Shown: positions 34,323 to 42,548 of the stretch, one piece after another | How positions within the stretch are numbered: position 1 is the stretch's first letter | Layout of the letters: each line of letters opens with the position of its first letter | Assembly (NCBI GenBank): GCA_910585155.1 | Contig: CAJUEC010000008.1 | Coordinates: forward strand, 1 to 64,000 | From: an uncultured Oscillospiraceae bacterium | GTDB taxonomy: Bacteria > Bacillota > Clostridia > Oscillospirales > Oscillospiraceae | Direction: 5' to 3' | DNA length: 64,000 nt | The notes under the pieces: generated by a model | Database searches by the model: none | What the model saw: only the letters and a program-made list of their open reading frames with translations | Told to the model about the DNA's origin: nothing | Position numbers and translations under genes: made by a program

Positions 34323-36074
34323 TCAGCCCAGGTCCGGCTGGTCCAGCAGGGCGGCCTGGCCGGCGGTCCGGCCCTCGGTCTCAAAGAGGATGATCTCGTT
34401 TTCGCCCCGCCGCAGAAGGGGGGCGGGGACGTACAGCCGCCGCTGGGGCCCGATGTCCCAGAAGCGCCCCAGGTTGAAGCCGTTGACAAAGGCGCACCCC
34501 TTTCCCCAGCCGGACAGGTCCAGGAAGGTGTCTCCCAGCTCCTGCGCGGTGAAGGTGAGGCGGTAGAAGGCGGGGAGGCCCTCCTGATAGCCCCGGGAGA
34601 AGTCCAGCAGCCCGATGTTGTCCAGCGGCAGGGGGTACTGGTCCCACTGGGTGTGCCAGTGCCGGTTGATCAAGACGCCCTGGTCGATGCCCTTGCGCTG
34701 CTCCTCCAGCCGGTGGCCGAAATTGACCCGCCCCATGTTTTCCACCAGGATGTCCAGCTCCGTGCCGTTGGACACGGGGAGGTCCAGCTCCCGCTCCTCC
34801 AGCAGCTCCCGGTCGTACAGCGTGACCACGGGCCTGCCGTCCGCAAAGACCTGGGCCCGGTCGTTGGCTCCGCACAGGCGCAGCAGCCGGAGGCTGTCCT
34901 GGGCGGTGAGGACAGAGCGGTACAAAATATAGCCGTAGCTCTGCCCCAGCCGCTCCATGGACCGTGTGTGGGTGCCGCGGACCGGGGTGCTGAGCAGGTC
35001 CAGCACCTGGAACAGGCCCACCCGCTCCCACACCGGCAGGGTCCCGTAGGCCCGGCGGCGGGGGGCGGCGGACAGGGGCACCTCCGGGATGGGCCGGTAT
35101 TTGGCGATGACCTCCCGGTACCGGCGGTACTTTTCGGTGATCTGCCCGTCCTCGGTGAGCACGGCGTCGTAGTCGTAGGAGGTGACGTCGGGCGTCAGCC
35201 GGTCGTAGTAGTTGGAGCCGTTCATGAAGCCGAAGCTGGTCCCCCCCTCAAACATGTAGAGGTTGACGTGGCCCAGCTCCAGCAGCTTGTCCAGGTCCTG
35301 GACGGACTGCTCCAGATCTCCGGCGGCGTGGCCCCCGTTCCCCCAGTAGTCAAACCAGCCCACCCAGAACTCCATGCACATCAGCGGCCCGTTCCAGCCC
35401 CGGGCCCGCAGAAGCGCCAGCCGCTCCTCCGCCCGGGAGCCGAAGGTGAGGGTGGGGGCCACCCCCTCCACCGCGCCGCCCTTCAGGCACTCCAGGGAGG
35501 CCCCGTCCGCGGACACCAGGGGCACGTCGATGCCCAGCTCCCGGGTCAGGTCCCGCAGCCAGCGCAGGTATTCCTTGTCGTCGGCGTAGGAGCCGTACTC
35601 GTTTTCCAGCTGCATCAGGATCACCGGCCCGCCCCGGGCGATCTGGAGGGGGGCCAGCCGGTCCATCAGCACCCGGTAGTAGTCGGCCACATGGGCCTGG
35701 AAGGCGGGGCAGGCGGTGCGCAGGCGCATCCCGTCCTCCGCCAGCAGCCAGGCGGGCAGCCCGCCCAGCTCCCACTCCGCGCAGATGTAGGGGGAGGGCC
35801 GGAGAATCACGTACAGTCCCAGCCCCTGGGCCAGGCGGACGAACCGGACCACGTCGGCCAGCCCCTCAAAGCAAAACGTCCCCTTCCTGGGCTCGTGGAG
35901 GTTCCAGGGGATGTAGGTTTCCACCGTGTTGCAGCCCATGGCTTTCAGCTTTTCCAGCCGGTCCAGCCAGTACTCCGGCACCACCCGAAAGTAGTGGATC
36001 GCCCCGGAGATGATCTGAAAGGGCTGGCCGTTTAAAAGAAATGTGTCCTGGACCGCAAAGCTCCTGTCTTCCAA
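34323..36074 (-). CDS. GH35 beta-galactosidase
   Basis: 583 residues, cytosolic (no signal peptide). The TIM barrel contains GCNTVETYIPWNLHEP, RPSPYICAEWELGGLPAWLL, the acid/base Glu in LENEYGSY (E159) and the nucleophile Glu in MCMEFWVGWFDYWG (E235); all-beta domains follow to the C-terminus. It hydrolyses terminal beta-galactosides, probably of imported oligosaccharides. TTG 36074 is preceded by GGAAAGGAAG. It stands alone between the glycogen operon and a MITE. Confidence 0.93.
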   Translation of the reverse strand: MEDRSFAVQDTFLLNGQPFQIISGAIHYFRVVPEYWLDRLEKLKAMGCNTVETYIPWNLHEPRKGTFCFEGLADVVRFVRLAQGLGLYVILRPSPYICAEWELGGLPAWLLAEDGMRLRTACPAFQAHVADYYRVLMDRLAPLQIARGGPVILMQLENEYGSYADDKEYLRWLRDLTRELGIDVPLVSADGASLECLKGGAVEGVAPTLTFGSRAEERLALLRARGWNGPLMCMEFWVGWFDYWGNGGHAAGDLEQSVQDLDKLLELGHVNLYMFEGGTSFGFMNGSNYYDRLTPDVTSYDYDAVLTEDGQITEKYRRYREVIAKYRPIPEVPLSAAPRRRAYGTLPVWERVGLFQVLDLLSTPVRGTHTRSMERLGQSYGYILYRSVLTAQDSLRLLRLCGANDRAQVFADGRPVVTLYDRELLEERELDLPVSNGTELDILVENMGRVNFGHRLEEQRKGIDQGVLINRHWHTQWDQYPLPLDNIGLLDFSRGYQEGLPAFYRLTFTAQELGDTFLDLSGWGKGCAFVNGFNLGRFWDIGPQRRLYVPAPLLRRGENEIILFETEGRTAGQAALLDQPDLG

Positions 36075-36101
36075 AGTGAATCTTCCTTTCCTGTGGGCTT
36101 A

Positions 36102-36263
36102 GGGCTTGTTTGAAAATTGTCAACACGCCCAAACGGAGGCTCTTTTTCCGCCATACTTTGCCAATTTTCCTTGGAATACACAAAGTATTCCTGCGTCAAA
36201 CTGGCTTTGTCTGGCGAAAAAATCTCTCCCCACTGTGCATATTTCCAATTTTCAAACAGCGCC
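36102..36263. mobile_element. MITE, 162 bp, TA target duplication
   Basis: Imperfect terminal inverted repeats: left GGGCTTGTTTGAAAATTG, right end reading inward GGCGCTGTTTGAAAATTG (15 of 18 equal). It is flanked by TA on both sides (36100-36101 and 36264-36265), the target choice of IS630/mariner-type transposases. The interior is itself a long imperfect palindrome with GGAATAC/GTATTCC at its centre. It has no coding capacity and is AT-rich against the surrounding sequence. Confidence 0.8.
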
Positions 36264-36360
36264 TAGGGCGGGCGGCGGGGAGCTGCCCGGCCCCGCCCTT
36301 ATCATAGCACAGCCGGGGCGGAAAAGCACTTCGTTTTTTCGGGGGCGCGGGAGATACGCC

Positions 36361-36389
36361 TTGCAAATGGGCAGCGGGTCATGTATGCT
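36361..36389 (+). promoter_or_regulatory. Promoter of the response-regulator gene
   Basis: TTGCAA at 36361-36366, 17-base spacer, TATGCT at 36384-36389. It lies about 100 bases after the MITE. Confidence 0.7.
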
Positions 36390-36462
36390 AGGGGAGCACG
36401 GGCTCCCGCGGTTGGGGATCCCGGGAAAAACTTGCGCCATACTGTTATGAGGAGGCTGTCCC

Positions 36463-37143
36463 ATGCCCCGTATTCTGATTATTGAGGACGATACCGACAT
36501 CAACAACGCCACCGCCCAGTACCTGCGGCGGCAGGGCTGCAGCTGCGTCCAGGCCTTTTCCGGCACGGAGGGGCGGCTGCTGTGGCGGGAGGGCGGCTTT
36601 GATCTGCTGCTGGTGGACCTGATGCTGCCGGGGCTGTCCGGCGGCGAGCTGGTGGCGGAGGTGCGCAAAACCAGCCAAATCCCCGTCATCGTGCTGTCCG
36701 CCCGGACGGAGCTGTCCGACAAGGTGGAGCTGCTGGGCCTGGGGGCGGACGACTACCTCACCAAGCCCTACCAGCTGGAGGAGCTGTGGGCCAGGATCCT
36801 GGTGCAGCTGCGCCACGCCAGCGCCGCCCCCGCCGGGGAAATGCTGCGCTTCCGGGAGTGGGAGCTGAATCTGGACGAGATGGCGCTGACGGCGGCGGGA
36901 CAGCCGGTGGGCCTCACCGCCCACGAGTTCAGGATTGTGGAGCTGCTGGTCCGCTGGCCCAAGCGGGTGTTCACCAAACAGCAGATCTACGAGGCGGTGT
37001 GGGGGGAGGCGTACGCCGTGGAGGACAAGACCATCACTGTCCACGTCAGCAACATCCGAGCCAAGCTGCGCCCCAGCGGCACCGACGGCTACATCCAGAC
37101 CGTGTGGGGGATCGGGTTCAAGCTGGCGGAAGCGCGAGCTTAG
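36463..37143 (+). CDS. OmpR/PhoB-family response regulator
   Basis: 226 residues. The receiver domain has acidic pocket EDD (8-10), phosphoacceptor D52 in VDLMLPG, and K101 in YLTKPY. The winged-helix DNA-binding domain (about 128-224) includes LTAHEFRIVELLVRWPKRVFTKQQ and the Trp-rich IQTVWGIGFKL end. Together with the ABC genes and kinase downstream it forms a four-gene sensing and transport module. The last residues EARA and the stop codon come from the first copy of a dispersed repeat, so the natural C-terminus was probably replaced. Confidence 0.94.
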   Translation: MPRILIIEDDTDINNATAQYLRRQGCSCVQAFSGTEGRLLWREGGFDLLLVDLMLPGLSGGELVAEVRKTSQIPVIVLSARTELSDKVELLGLGADDYLTKPYQLEELWARILVQLRHASAAPAGEMLRFREWELNLDEMALTAAGQPVGLTAHEFRIVELLVRWPKRVFTKQQIYEAVWGEAYAVEDKTITVHVSNIRAKLRPSGTDGYIQTVWGIGFKLAEARA

Positions 37144-37263
37144 CCGCGCCGCGCCGGATGGACCGAGGCGAGGGGAAAAGCCCAGCGGCCGCAAAGCGGC
37201 GCGGGTTTTACCCGAGACGGAGGGAAGCCGGAGCGGAAAGCGCGGCCAAAGCGAGCGTGACAA
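37128..37263 (+). repeat. Dispersed repeat, unit A
   Basis: 136 bases, begins GGAAGCGCGAGCTTAG and ends GCGTGACAA. The first 35 bases are identical to unit B (37264-37298). Its start overlaps the end of the response-regulator gene and supplies its stop codon (TAG 37141-37143). Confidence 0.85.
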
Positions 37264-37319
37264 GGAAGCGCGAGCTTAGCCGCGCCGCGCCGGATGGATC
37301 GGAGCGGAAAGCGTGACAA
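37264..37319 (+). repeat. Dispersed repeat, unit B
   Basis: 56 bases directly following unit A with the same beginning and the same end (CGGAGCGGAAAGCG then TGACAA); it equals unit A with the middle removed. The remaining 37.32-37.46 kb before the ABC gene holds a GTCCCG/CGGGAC hairpin (37408-37440) and a ribosome-binding site. Confidence 0.85.
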
Positions 37320-37458
37320 TTCAAAACTTTGCACTTTCTTTACCATTCCTTTGCGATGTTTGGGCACTTGCCTGGTAGTCTGATCCTGCAAACGAAAAGT
37401 CCCGGGGTCCCGCCCCTTCAGAGCGGGGGGCTGCGGGACGAAGTGAGGAGGCATTTGT

Positions 37459-38370
37459 ATGGCAGTGATACAGACATCGGGCCTGTCCAAGCGCTATCGG
37501 GACAAGTGGGCGGTGGACCACCTGGACCTGACGGTGGAGCAGGGGGACATCTACGGCTTCATCGGCCGCAACGGAGCGGGCAAGTCCACCACCCTGAAGC
37601 TCCTGTGCGGCCTGGCCCGGCCCACCCAGGGGGAGGCGCTGATTTTCGGCAAGCCCATCCGGGACGTGGTGGCCCGGCGGCGGGTGGGCGCCCTCATCGA
37701 GCAGGCGGGGCTCTACCCCGACCTGAGCGGGCGGGAAAACCTGCGGCTGTACGCCACGCTGCTGGGGCTGGACAGCCCGGAGCGGCAGGTGGAGGAGACT
37801 CTGGAGACGGTGGGCCTGTCCCCCAAGGAGAAAAAGCCGGTGAAGCACTACTCCATGGGCATGAAGCAGCGGCTGGGGGTGGGGCTGGCGCTGCTGGGCG
37901 GGCCGGACCTGCTGCTGCTGGACGAGCCCATCAACGGCCTGGACCCGGAGGGCATCCGGGAGATGCGGGAGCTGCTGCTGCGGCTCAACCGGGAGCGGGG
38001 GCTGACGCTGGTCATCAGCTCCCACATACTGGGCGAGCTGAGCAAGATCGCCACCCGGTACGGCATCATTCAGAACGGCCGGATGGTGGAGCAGATCACC
38101 GCCGCCGACCTGGAGCAGAAATGCACCGACTATCTCCACCTGCGCTGCGACCAGCCCCAGAAGGCCGCCGCCCTGCTGGAAAAGGAGCTGGGCCTCGTCC
38201 GCTGGGAGATGCGCCCGGAGGGGGAGATTCGGATTTACGAGGCGGTGGACGCCAAGGCGGTGGGGCGGCTCCTCACCCAGGCGGGCATCCCGGTGGAGGA
38301 GATGGGCCTGCACCGGCAGGACCTGGAGGGCTATTTTCTGGAGCGGATGGGAGGAGAGGACCATGTTTAA
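37459..38370 (+). CDS. ABC transporter ATP-binding protein
   Basis: 303 residues. Walker A GRNGAGKSTT (about 37-46), Q-loop EQAGLYPDLSGREN, signature YSMGMKQRLGVG near 135, Walker B LLLLDEPINGLDPEG near 155, H-loop SSHILGEL. The C-terminal extension of about 90 residues is typical of exporters linked to antimicrobial peptide defence or ABC-2 efflux. It overlaps the permease by 8 bases. It likely works under the response regulator upstream and the kinase downstream. Confidence 0.93.
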   Translation: MAVIQTSGLSKRYRDKWAVDHLDLTVEQGDIYGFIGRNGAGKSTTLKLLCGLARPTQGEALIFGKPIRDVVARRRVGALIEQAGLYPDLSGRENLRLYATLLGLDSPERQVEETLETVGLSPKEKKPVKHYSMGMKQRLGVGLALLGGPDLLLLDEPINGLDPEGIREMRELLLRLNRERGLTLVISSHILGELSKIATRYGIIQNGRMVEQITAADLEQKCTDYLHLRCDQPQKAAALLEKELGLVRWEMRPEGEIRIYEAVDAKAVGRLLTQAGIPVEEMGLHRQDLEGYFLERMGGEDHV

Positions 38371-39172
38371 TTTGCTGCGTATGGACCTGCGGCGGCTGTT
38401 CAAAACCCGGAGCTTTTACGTTGTGCTGGCCGTGACGGCGGCGCTTCTGGTGATGACGGTGGCCATGGTGTCCGTCGTCATCGACCAGGCGAAGCTGGAC
38501 GCGCTCAAAAGCACCGGAATTGTGGTGACCGGCGGTGACAGCGAGGATGTGATGAAGCTGCTGCGCGGCATGAACCGGCTGGACTTTCTTCACGAGTGCC
38601 TGGGCAGCGGCTTTCTGCTGGCGCTGGCCTGCACCGGGGTGACCCTGTTTGTCAACGGCGATTTTTCCAGCGGCTGTGTGAAAAACATCTGCTTTGCCCG
38701 TCCCCGCCGGTGGGAATATGTCCTGTCCAAAATTTTTGTCGCCGGATTTTACAGCGCTATCATTACGATTTTGGGCGTTCTGGTCTCGCTGGTATGCCCT
38801 GTCCTTACGGGACTGCGCCTGGAGCCAAGCTCTTTTGCCGAAATTATGCAGTACACCTTCTGGATGTGGCTTCCCACCTGGGCGTTCAGCCTGCTGGGGC
38901 TGGCGCTGGTGCTGCTGACCCGCAGCTCCACCCTGGGCGTCATCGTGGCGGTGGTTGCCGGGGGCGGCCTGACGGCGGCGCTTTTGCAAGGCCTGTGCCA
39001 GGGCTTTGGATGGCCCGACCTGGCGCAGCATCTGCTCAACATGGTGGTCCGCGCCCAGTGCGCGCCCATGCCGGACGGGAGCCGGATCGCCATGATCCTG
39101 GGCTGCTCCCTGGGCTGGGGGGCGCTCTACGCCGCCGGGAGCTTTGCCGCCATGGAAAAACGGGACATCTAA
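38363..39172 (+). CDS. ABC-2-type permease
   Basis: 269 residues with about six membrane segments: VVLAVTAALLVMTVAMVSVVI, FLLALACTGVTLFV, IITILGVLVSLVC, LPTWAFSLLGLALVLL, LGVIVAVVAGGGLTAAL and a final MILGCSLGWGALYAAG. The N-terminal MFNLLRMDLRRLFKTRSFYV is typical of ABC-2/LanFEG-type permeases. It pairs with the preceding ATPase, probably exporting a peptide or a drug. Substrate not determinable. An ATG overlap couples it to the ATPase gene. Confidence 0.9.
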   Translation: MFNLLRMDLRRLFKTRSFYVVLAVTAALLVMTVAMVSVVIDQAKLDALKSTGIVVTGGDSEDVMKLLRGMNRLDFLHECLGSGFLLALACTGVTLFVNGDFSSGCVKNICFARPRRWEYVLSKIFVAGFYSAIITILGVLVSLVCPVLTGLRLEPSSFAEIMQYTFWMWLPTWAFSLLGLALVLLTRSSTLGVIVAVVAGGGLTAALLQGLCQGFGWPDLAQHLLNMVVRAQCAPMPDGSRIAMILGCSLGWGALYAAGSFAAMEKRDI

Positions 39173-39225
39173 TTGCGGGCGTTTCCCCTCGCACAAGGAA
39201 TGGTTGAAACAAAGGAGGACTTCCC

Positions 39226-40104
39226 ATGCTGCCTGTCCTGATTCTGGCCCTGGCCTCCCTGGGCCTGGCCCTGCTGCGCCTGTGGGCCTACCGCCGCCAG
39301 CTGGAGGACATGGCCCGGGTGCTGGAGGAGACCCCGGCCCAGAGCAATCTGCGCCTGACGGCGGAGATGAGCAGCGCCCCGGTGCGGCGGCTGTGCCGGG
39401 CGGCAAACCGGCGGCTGGAGGAGGGGCTGCGTCTGCGGCTGGAGGCGCTGAACAGCGAGCGGGAGCTGAAATACACCATGGCCTGCGTCTCCCACGACAT
39501 CCGCACCCCCCTGGCGGGGGCCATGGGCTATTTGCAGCTGCTGGAGGGGGAGCCGGACCGCCGGGCGGAGTACCTGGACATCGTGCAGAAGCGGCTGGCG
39601 GAGCTGGACGGCCTGCTGGACCAGCTCTTCCTCTACACCCGCCTGCTGAACGAGTCCCTCCCCCTGGAGTGCGTCGAGACGGCGGCACTGCCCCCGCTGT
39701 GGGAGGCGCTGGCGGAATTTTACCCCCAGCTGGAGGAGGCGGGCGTCCAGCCGGAGCTGCGCTTTGACCGGGAGGATTTGAAAATCCAGGCCGACCCGGC
39801 GGCGCTGGGGAGGGTGTACCGAAACCTCATCGCCAACGCCCTGCGCCACGGCGGCAGGGGGCTGACGATTTCCGCCCAGGCTGGGGTGATCCGCTTTGCC
39901 AACCCCCTGGCCCCCGGTCCCCGGCCTGACCCTGACCACCTGTTTGACCGCTTTTACCAATCCAGCCCCTCCCGGAGCAAGGGCGGGGCCGGTCTGGGGC
40001 TGGCCATCGTCCGGGAGCTGATGGAGCGGATGGGCGGGCAGGCCTGCGCCCGAATCGAAGGGGACACGCTGGAGCTCAGCCTGACGTTTTCCGCCGGGTG
40101 GTAG
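39226..40104 (+). CDS. Sensor histidine kinase
   Basis: 292 residues. One N-terminal membrane segment (residues 2-20), a short coiled linker, HisKA with phosphoacceptor H90 in CVSHDIRTPLAG, and an HATPase domain with YRNLIANALRHG (N box) and GGAGLGLAIVRELMERMGG (G box). It lacks an extracellular sensor domain, as in intramembrane-sensing kinases paired with ABC exporters. The order regulator, ATPase, permease, kinase supports a self-contained detoxification or immunity module. Confidence 0.93.
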   Translation: MLPVLILALASLGLALLRLWAYRRQLEDMARVLEETPAQSNLRLTAEMSSAPVRRLCRAANRRLEEGLRLRLEALNSERELKYTMACVSHDIRTPLAGAMGYLQLLEGEPDRRAEYLDIVQKRLAELDGLLDQLFLYTRLLNESLPLECVETAALPPLWEALAEFYPQLEEAGVQPELRFDREDLKIQADPAALGRVYRNLIANALRHGGRGLTISAQAGVIRFANPLAPGPRPDPDHLFDRFYQSSPSRSKGGAGLGLAIVRELMERMGGQACARIEGDTLELSLTFSAGW

Positions 40105-40122
40105 CCGCGGCGCCCCAATCAG

Positions 40123-40160
40123 TCCGCCCCCTCCGAAATCCCTTCGGAGGGGGCGGATTT
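40123..40160 (+). terminator. Terminator after the histidine kinase
   Basis: A 15-bp perfect stem 40123-40137 with 40143-40157, ATCCC loop, then TTT. Confidence 0.88.
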
Positions 40161-40208
40161 GCGCTGCCTGTCCGCCCGAAATGCCGCGGGGAGCGGCGCA
40201 AATGCGTC

Positions 40209-40255
40209 TTGCCAATTGGGCCCGGGTCTGCTATAATAGTGGTACAATGTACCAC
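40209..40255 (+). promoter_or_regulatory. Promoter of the FapA-like gene with a palindrome at the start site
   Basis: TTGCCA (40209-40214), 17-base spacer, TATAAT (40232-40237). Directly downstream is the perfect palindrome GTGGTACA-A-TGTACCAC (40239-40255), over the expected transcription start. A close relative overlaps the -10 box of the GGDEF-like gene at 43941-43957. Confidence 0.85.
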
Positions 40256-40278
40256 AAAATGGAACGGAGGCGCATGGC

Positions 40279-42018
40279 ATGTCAATCAAAGACAAAATCG
40301 CATCCATCCTGTTTGGCGTGAAAAAGGAAGAGGCGGAGGAGGAGCTCCGGGCACAGCCGGCGGCCCCCGAGCCGGAGGCGGGGGAGCCTGCTGCCTTCAT
40401 CGCGGAGGAGCCCGCCGTGCTGAAGCTGCCGGGAGACCATCCCTTGCAGCAGCTCTACGCCCTCCGCCGGAAGGAGGCGGGCCCCCTGCCCGCGCCCCGG
40501 CTGTGTCTGGATGAGGACGGGGAAATCCCGGCGGATCTGGTGAAGCGGGAGAAAAGCCGCCTTCAAACCGCGCTGAAAAACGTGAGCAATTTCCGTCTGC
40601 GCGCCACAAAGGGAAATGAGGGCAAGCGCCGGAAGGGCAAGGACGGGGAGAACGAGGAGGAGGATAAACCAACGGGGCTGGACGCCATGCCATGGTTTTT
40701 CATCTCCTCCGACAAGCTGTGGGCCTGGGTGATGGTGTTCCCCCCCACCGGGGCAGGACAGGAGCTGTCCCGGAATCAGCTTTATCAGGCCCTGGAGGAG
40801 CAGGGCATCTGCTACGGAGTGGATGGCCGGCTGACAGACCGGCTGTCCCATGATGAGAGGCGGTATTTCAACCTGTTCCTGATTGCCCGGGGCAAGCCCG
40901 CCTTCGACGGGAGAAACGGCAACATTGTGGACTACTTCCCCCGGGAGGTGGAGCGGATTCTGGAGGTGGACGAGTACGACCAGGTGGACTACACCGCGCT
41001 GAACCTCATCCACAACGTGAAGGAGGGCCAGGAAATCTGCCGCCTGATCCGCCCCACCGAGGGCGAGCCGGGCCGCACGGTGCTGGACCAGGAGCTCCCC
41101 GCAAAGAGCGGCAAATCCGTCCCCCTGCCCAAGGGGCGCAACACCGAGATCAGCGAGGACGGGGACGCGCTGGTGGCCTGCGCGGACGGGCACGTGGAGT
41201 TCACCGGCCGCAGCTTCCAAGTCAAGCCGGTGCTGGACATCGACGGAAATGTGGATTTCTCCACCGGAAACATTAAGTTCCTGGGGGATGTGAACATCAA
41301 GGGCGACGTGCTCACCGGCTTCACGGTGCGGGCCATGGGCAGCATCTGGGTGGGCGGCGTCATCGAGGCGGGCAGTACGGTGGAGGCCGGCGGCGACCTG
41401 ACCGTGGTCAAGGGCATTCTGGGAGACGGCACCACCACCGTCCGGGCCCAGCGGTGCATCTTCTCCAAGTATATTGAAAACGCCACCATCTACGTCCGGG
41501 AGAACCTTCAGACCGACGCCATCATCAACGGCAGAATCTACTGCGACGGAGAGGTGCTGGTCCGCTCCGGCCGGGGGAGCATCATGGGCGGCCGGGTCTG
41601 GGCGGCGGAGAAGGTGAGCGCCACCTCGGTGGGCTCCAAGTCGGAATGCCGGACCTCCATCACCCTGGGCGGCCTGCCCTGCACCAATTTCGAGCGGGAG
41701 CTGGTGCGCAGGGAGCTGAAAGGGCTGGAGATGGAGCTGGAGAAGCTGGAGTGCCAGCTGGACAGTCCGGTCAAGGCCAGCCTGATCAGCAAGACGAAGG
41801 TAAAGCTGAATACGGCGGAGCTCCGGCTCCAGCAGCTGGATGAGGACCTGGAGGACACCAAAGAGGAGCTGCGCGGCCATGAGGAGGATGGACGGCTGGA
41901 GTGCGGCGTGGCCTACGCCGGCACGGAGATCAGCATTGGCGACGAGATGGTCCGCCTGCGGCACGAGGAGCGCCAGTGCGTCGCCAAGATGGTCTGCGGG
42001 GAGATCCTGGTGATGTAG
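40279..42018 (+). CDS. FapA-family (DUF342) protein
   Basis: 579 residues. An N-terminal charged region (1-130) is followed by the FapA domain: YGVDGRLTDRLSHDERRYFNLFLIARGKPAFDGRNG, then a right-handed beta-helix of Gly/Val/Asp repeats (FLGDVNIKGDVLTGFTVRAMGSIWVGGVIEAGSTVEAGG) and a C-terminal coiled coil (LVRRELKGLEMELEKLECQL) to about 530. Family members are linked to flagellar or surface assembly and polar localisation; the role here is unknown. No flagellar genes are near. A receiver gene follows 67 bases later, likely in the same operon. Confidence 0.88.
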   Translation: MSIKDKIASILFGVKKEEAEEELRAQPAAPEPEAGEPAAFIAEEPAVLKLPGDHPLQQLYALRRKEAGPLPAPRLCLDEDGEIPADLVKREKSRLQTALKNVSNFRLRATKGNEGKRRKGKDGENEEEDKPTGLDAMPWFFISSDKLWAWVMVFPPTGAGQELSRNQLYQALEEQGICYGVDGRLTDRLSHDERRYFNLFLIARGKPAFDGRNGNIVDYFPREVERILEVDEYDQVDYTALNLIHNVKEGQEICRLIRPTEGEPGRTVLDQELPAKSGKSVPLPKGRNTEISEDGDALVACADGHVEFTGRSFQVKPVLDIDGNVDFSTGNIKFLGDVNIKGDVLTGFTVRAMGSIWVGGVIEAGSTVEAGGDLTVVKGILGDGTTTVRAQRCIFSKYIENATIYVRENLQTDAIINGRIYCDGEVLVRSGRGSIMGGRVWAAEKVSATSVGSKSECRTSITLGGLPCTNFERELVRRELKGLEMELEKLECQLDSPVKASLISKTKVKLNTAELRLQQLDEDLEDTKEELRGHEEDGRLECGVAYAGTEISIGDEMVRLRHEERQCVAKMVCGEILVM

Positions 42019-42085
42019 GGCTGCCCGTCCGGCTGGGAATACAGGTTCTCAGAACGTTAATGTAAGGAAAAGAGGGAACGAACTT

Positions 42086-42448
42086 ATGAAGAAGAGAGTC
42101 ATGGTGGTGGACGACTCCCAGGTGATGATGCTCCAGATCAAAAAGCTGCTGGAGGGGAGTGAGTTCGAGGTGGCCGCTTACTGCGAAAACGGGGAGGAGG
42201 CCATCGCCCGCTATGAGGAGGTACGACCCGATGTGGTGACCATGGACATCATCATGCCGGGCATTGACGGGCTGGAGGCCGCGCAGGTCCTGATGTATGA
42301 GCACGAGGAGGCCCGAGTTGTTGTGATTTCCTCCCTGGGAGATGAGGAGATGCTCCAGGAGGTCTACGGCATCGGCGCCCAGGGGGTGCTGTTCAAGCCC
42401 ATCACCCGGGAGGCGCTGCTGGGGGCGCTGAAAAGAGCGCTGGCCTGA
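42086..42448 (+). CDS. CheY-like stand-alone receiver
   Basis: 120 residues, receiver domain only. Acidic pair D9/D10 in VVDDSQ, phosphoacceptor D54 in TMDIIMPG, Ser/Thr position in ISSLGDE, and K104 in LFKPI. All switch residues are present, so it can probably be phosphorylated. There is no output domain and no kinase next to it; partner proteins may be the FapA-like protein upstream or a distant kinase. Ribosome site AAAAGAGGGAACG precedes the ATG. Confidence 0.92.
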   Translation: MKKRVMVVDDSQVMMLQIKKLLEGSEFEVAAYCENGEEAIARYEEVRPDVVTMDIIMPGIDGLEAAQVLMYEHEEARVVVISSLGDEEMLQEVYGIGAQGVLFKPITREALLGALKRALA

Positions 42449-42465
42449 GGGAAACCGAGACTGAA

Positions 42466-42510
42466 AAATATGCGGCGGGGCGTCCAGCTTGGACGCCCCG
42501 CCGCATATTT
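42466..42510. terminator. Very strong bidirectional terminator
   Basis: A 20-bp perfect stem, 42466-42485 with 42491-42510, with an AGCTT loop and A/T tracts at both ends. It separates the receiver gene from the convergent GGDEF-like gene. Confidence 0.92.
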
Positions 42511-42548
42511 CCGGTCCCGCGATTTTTCCCACAGCGGCCTGGGGCCGC

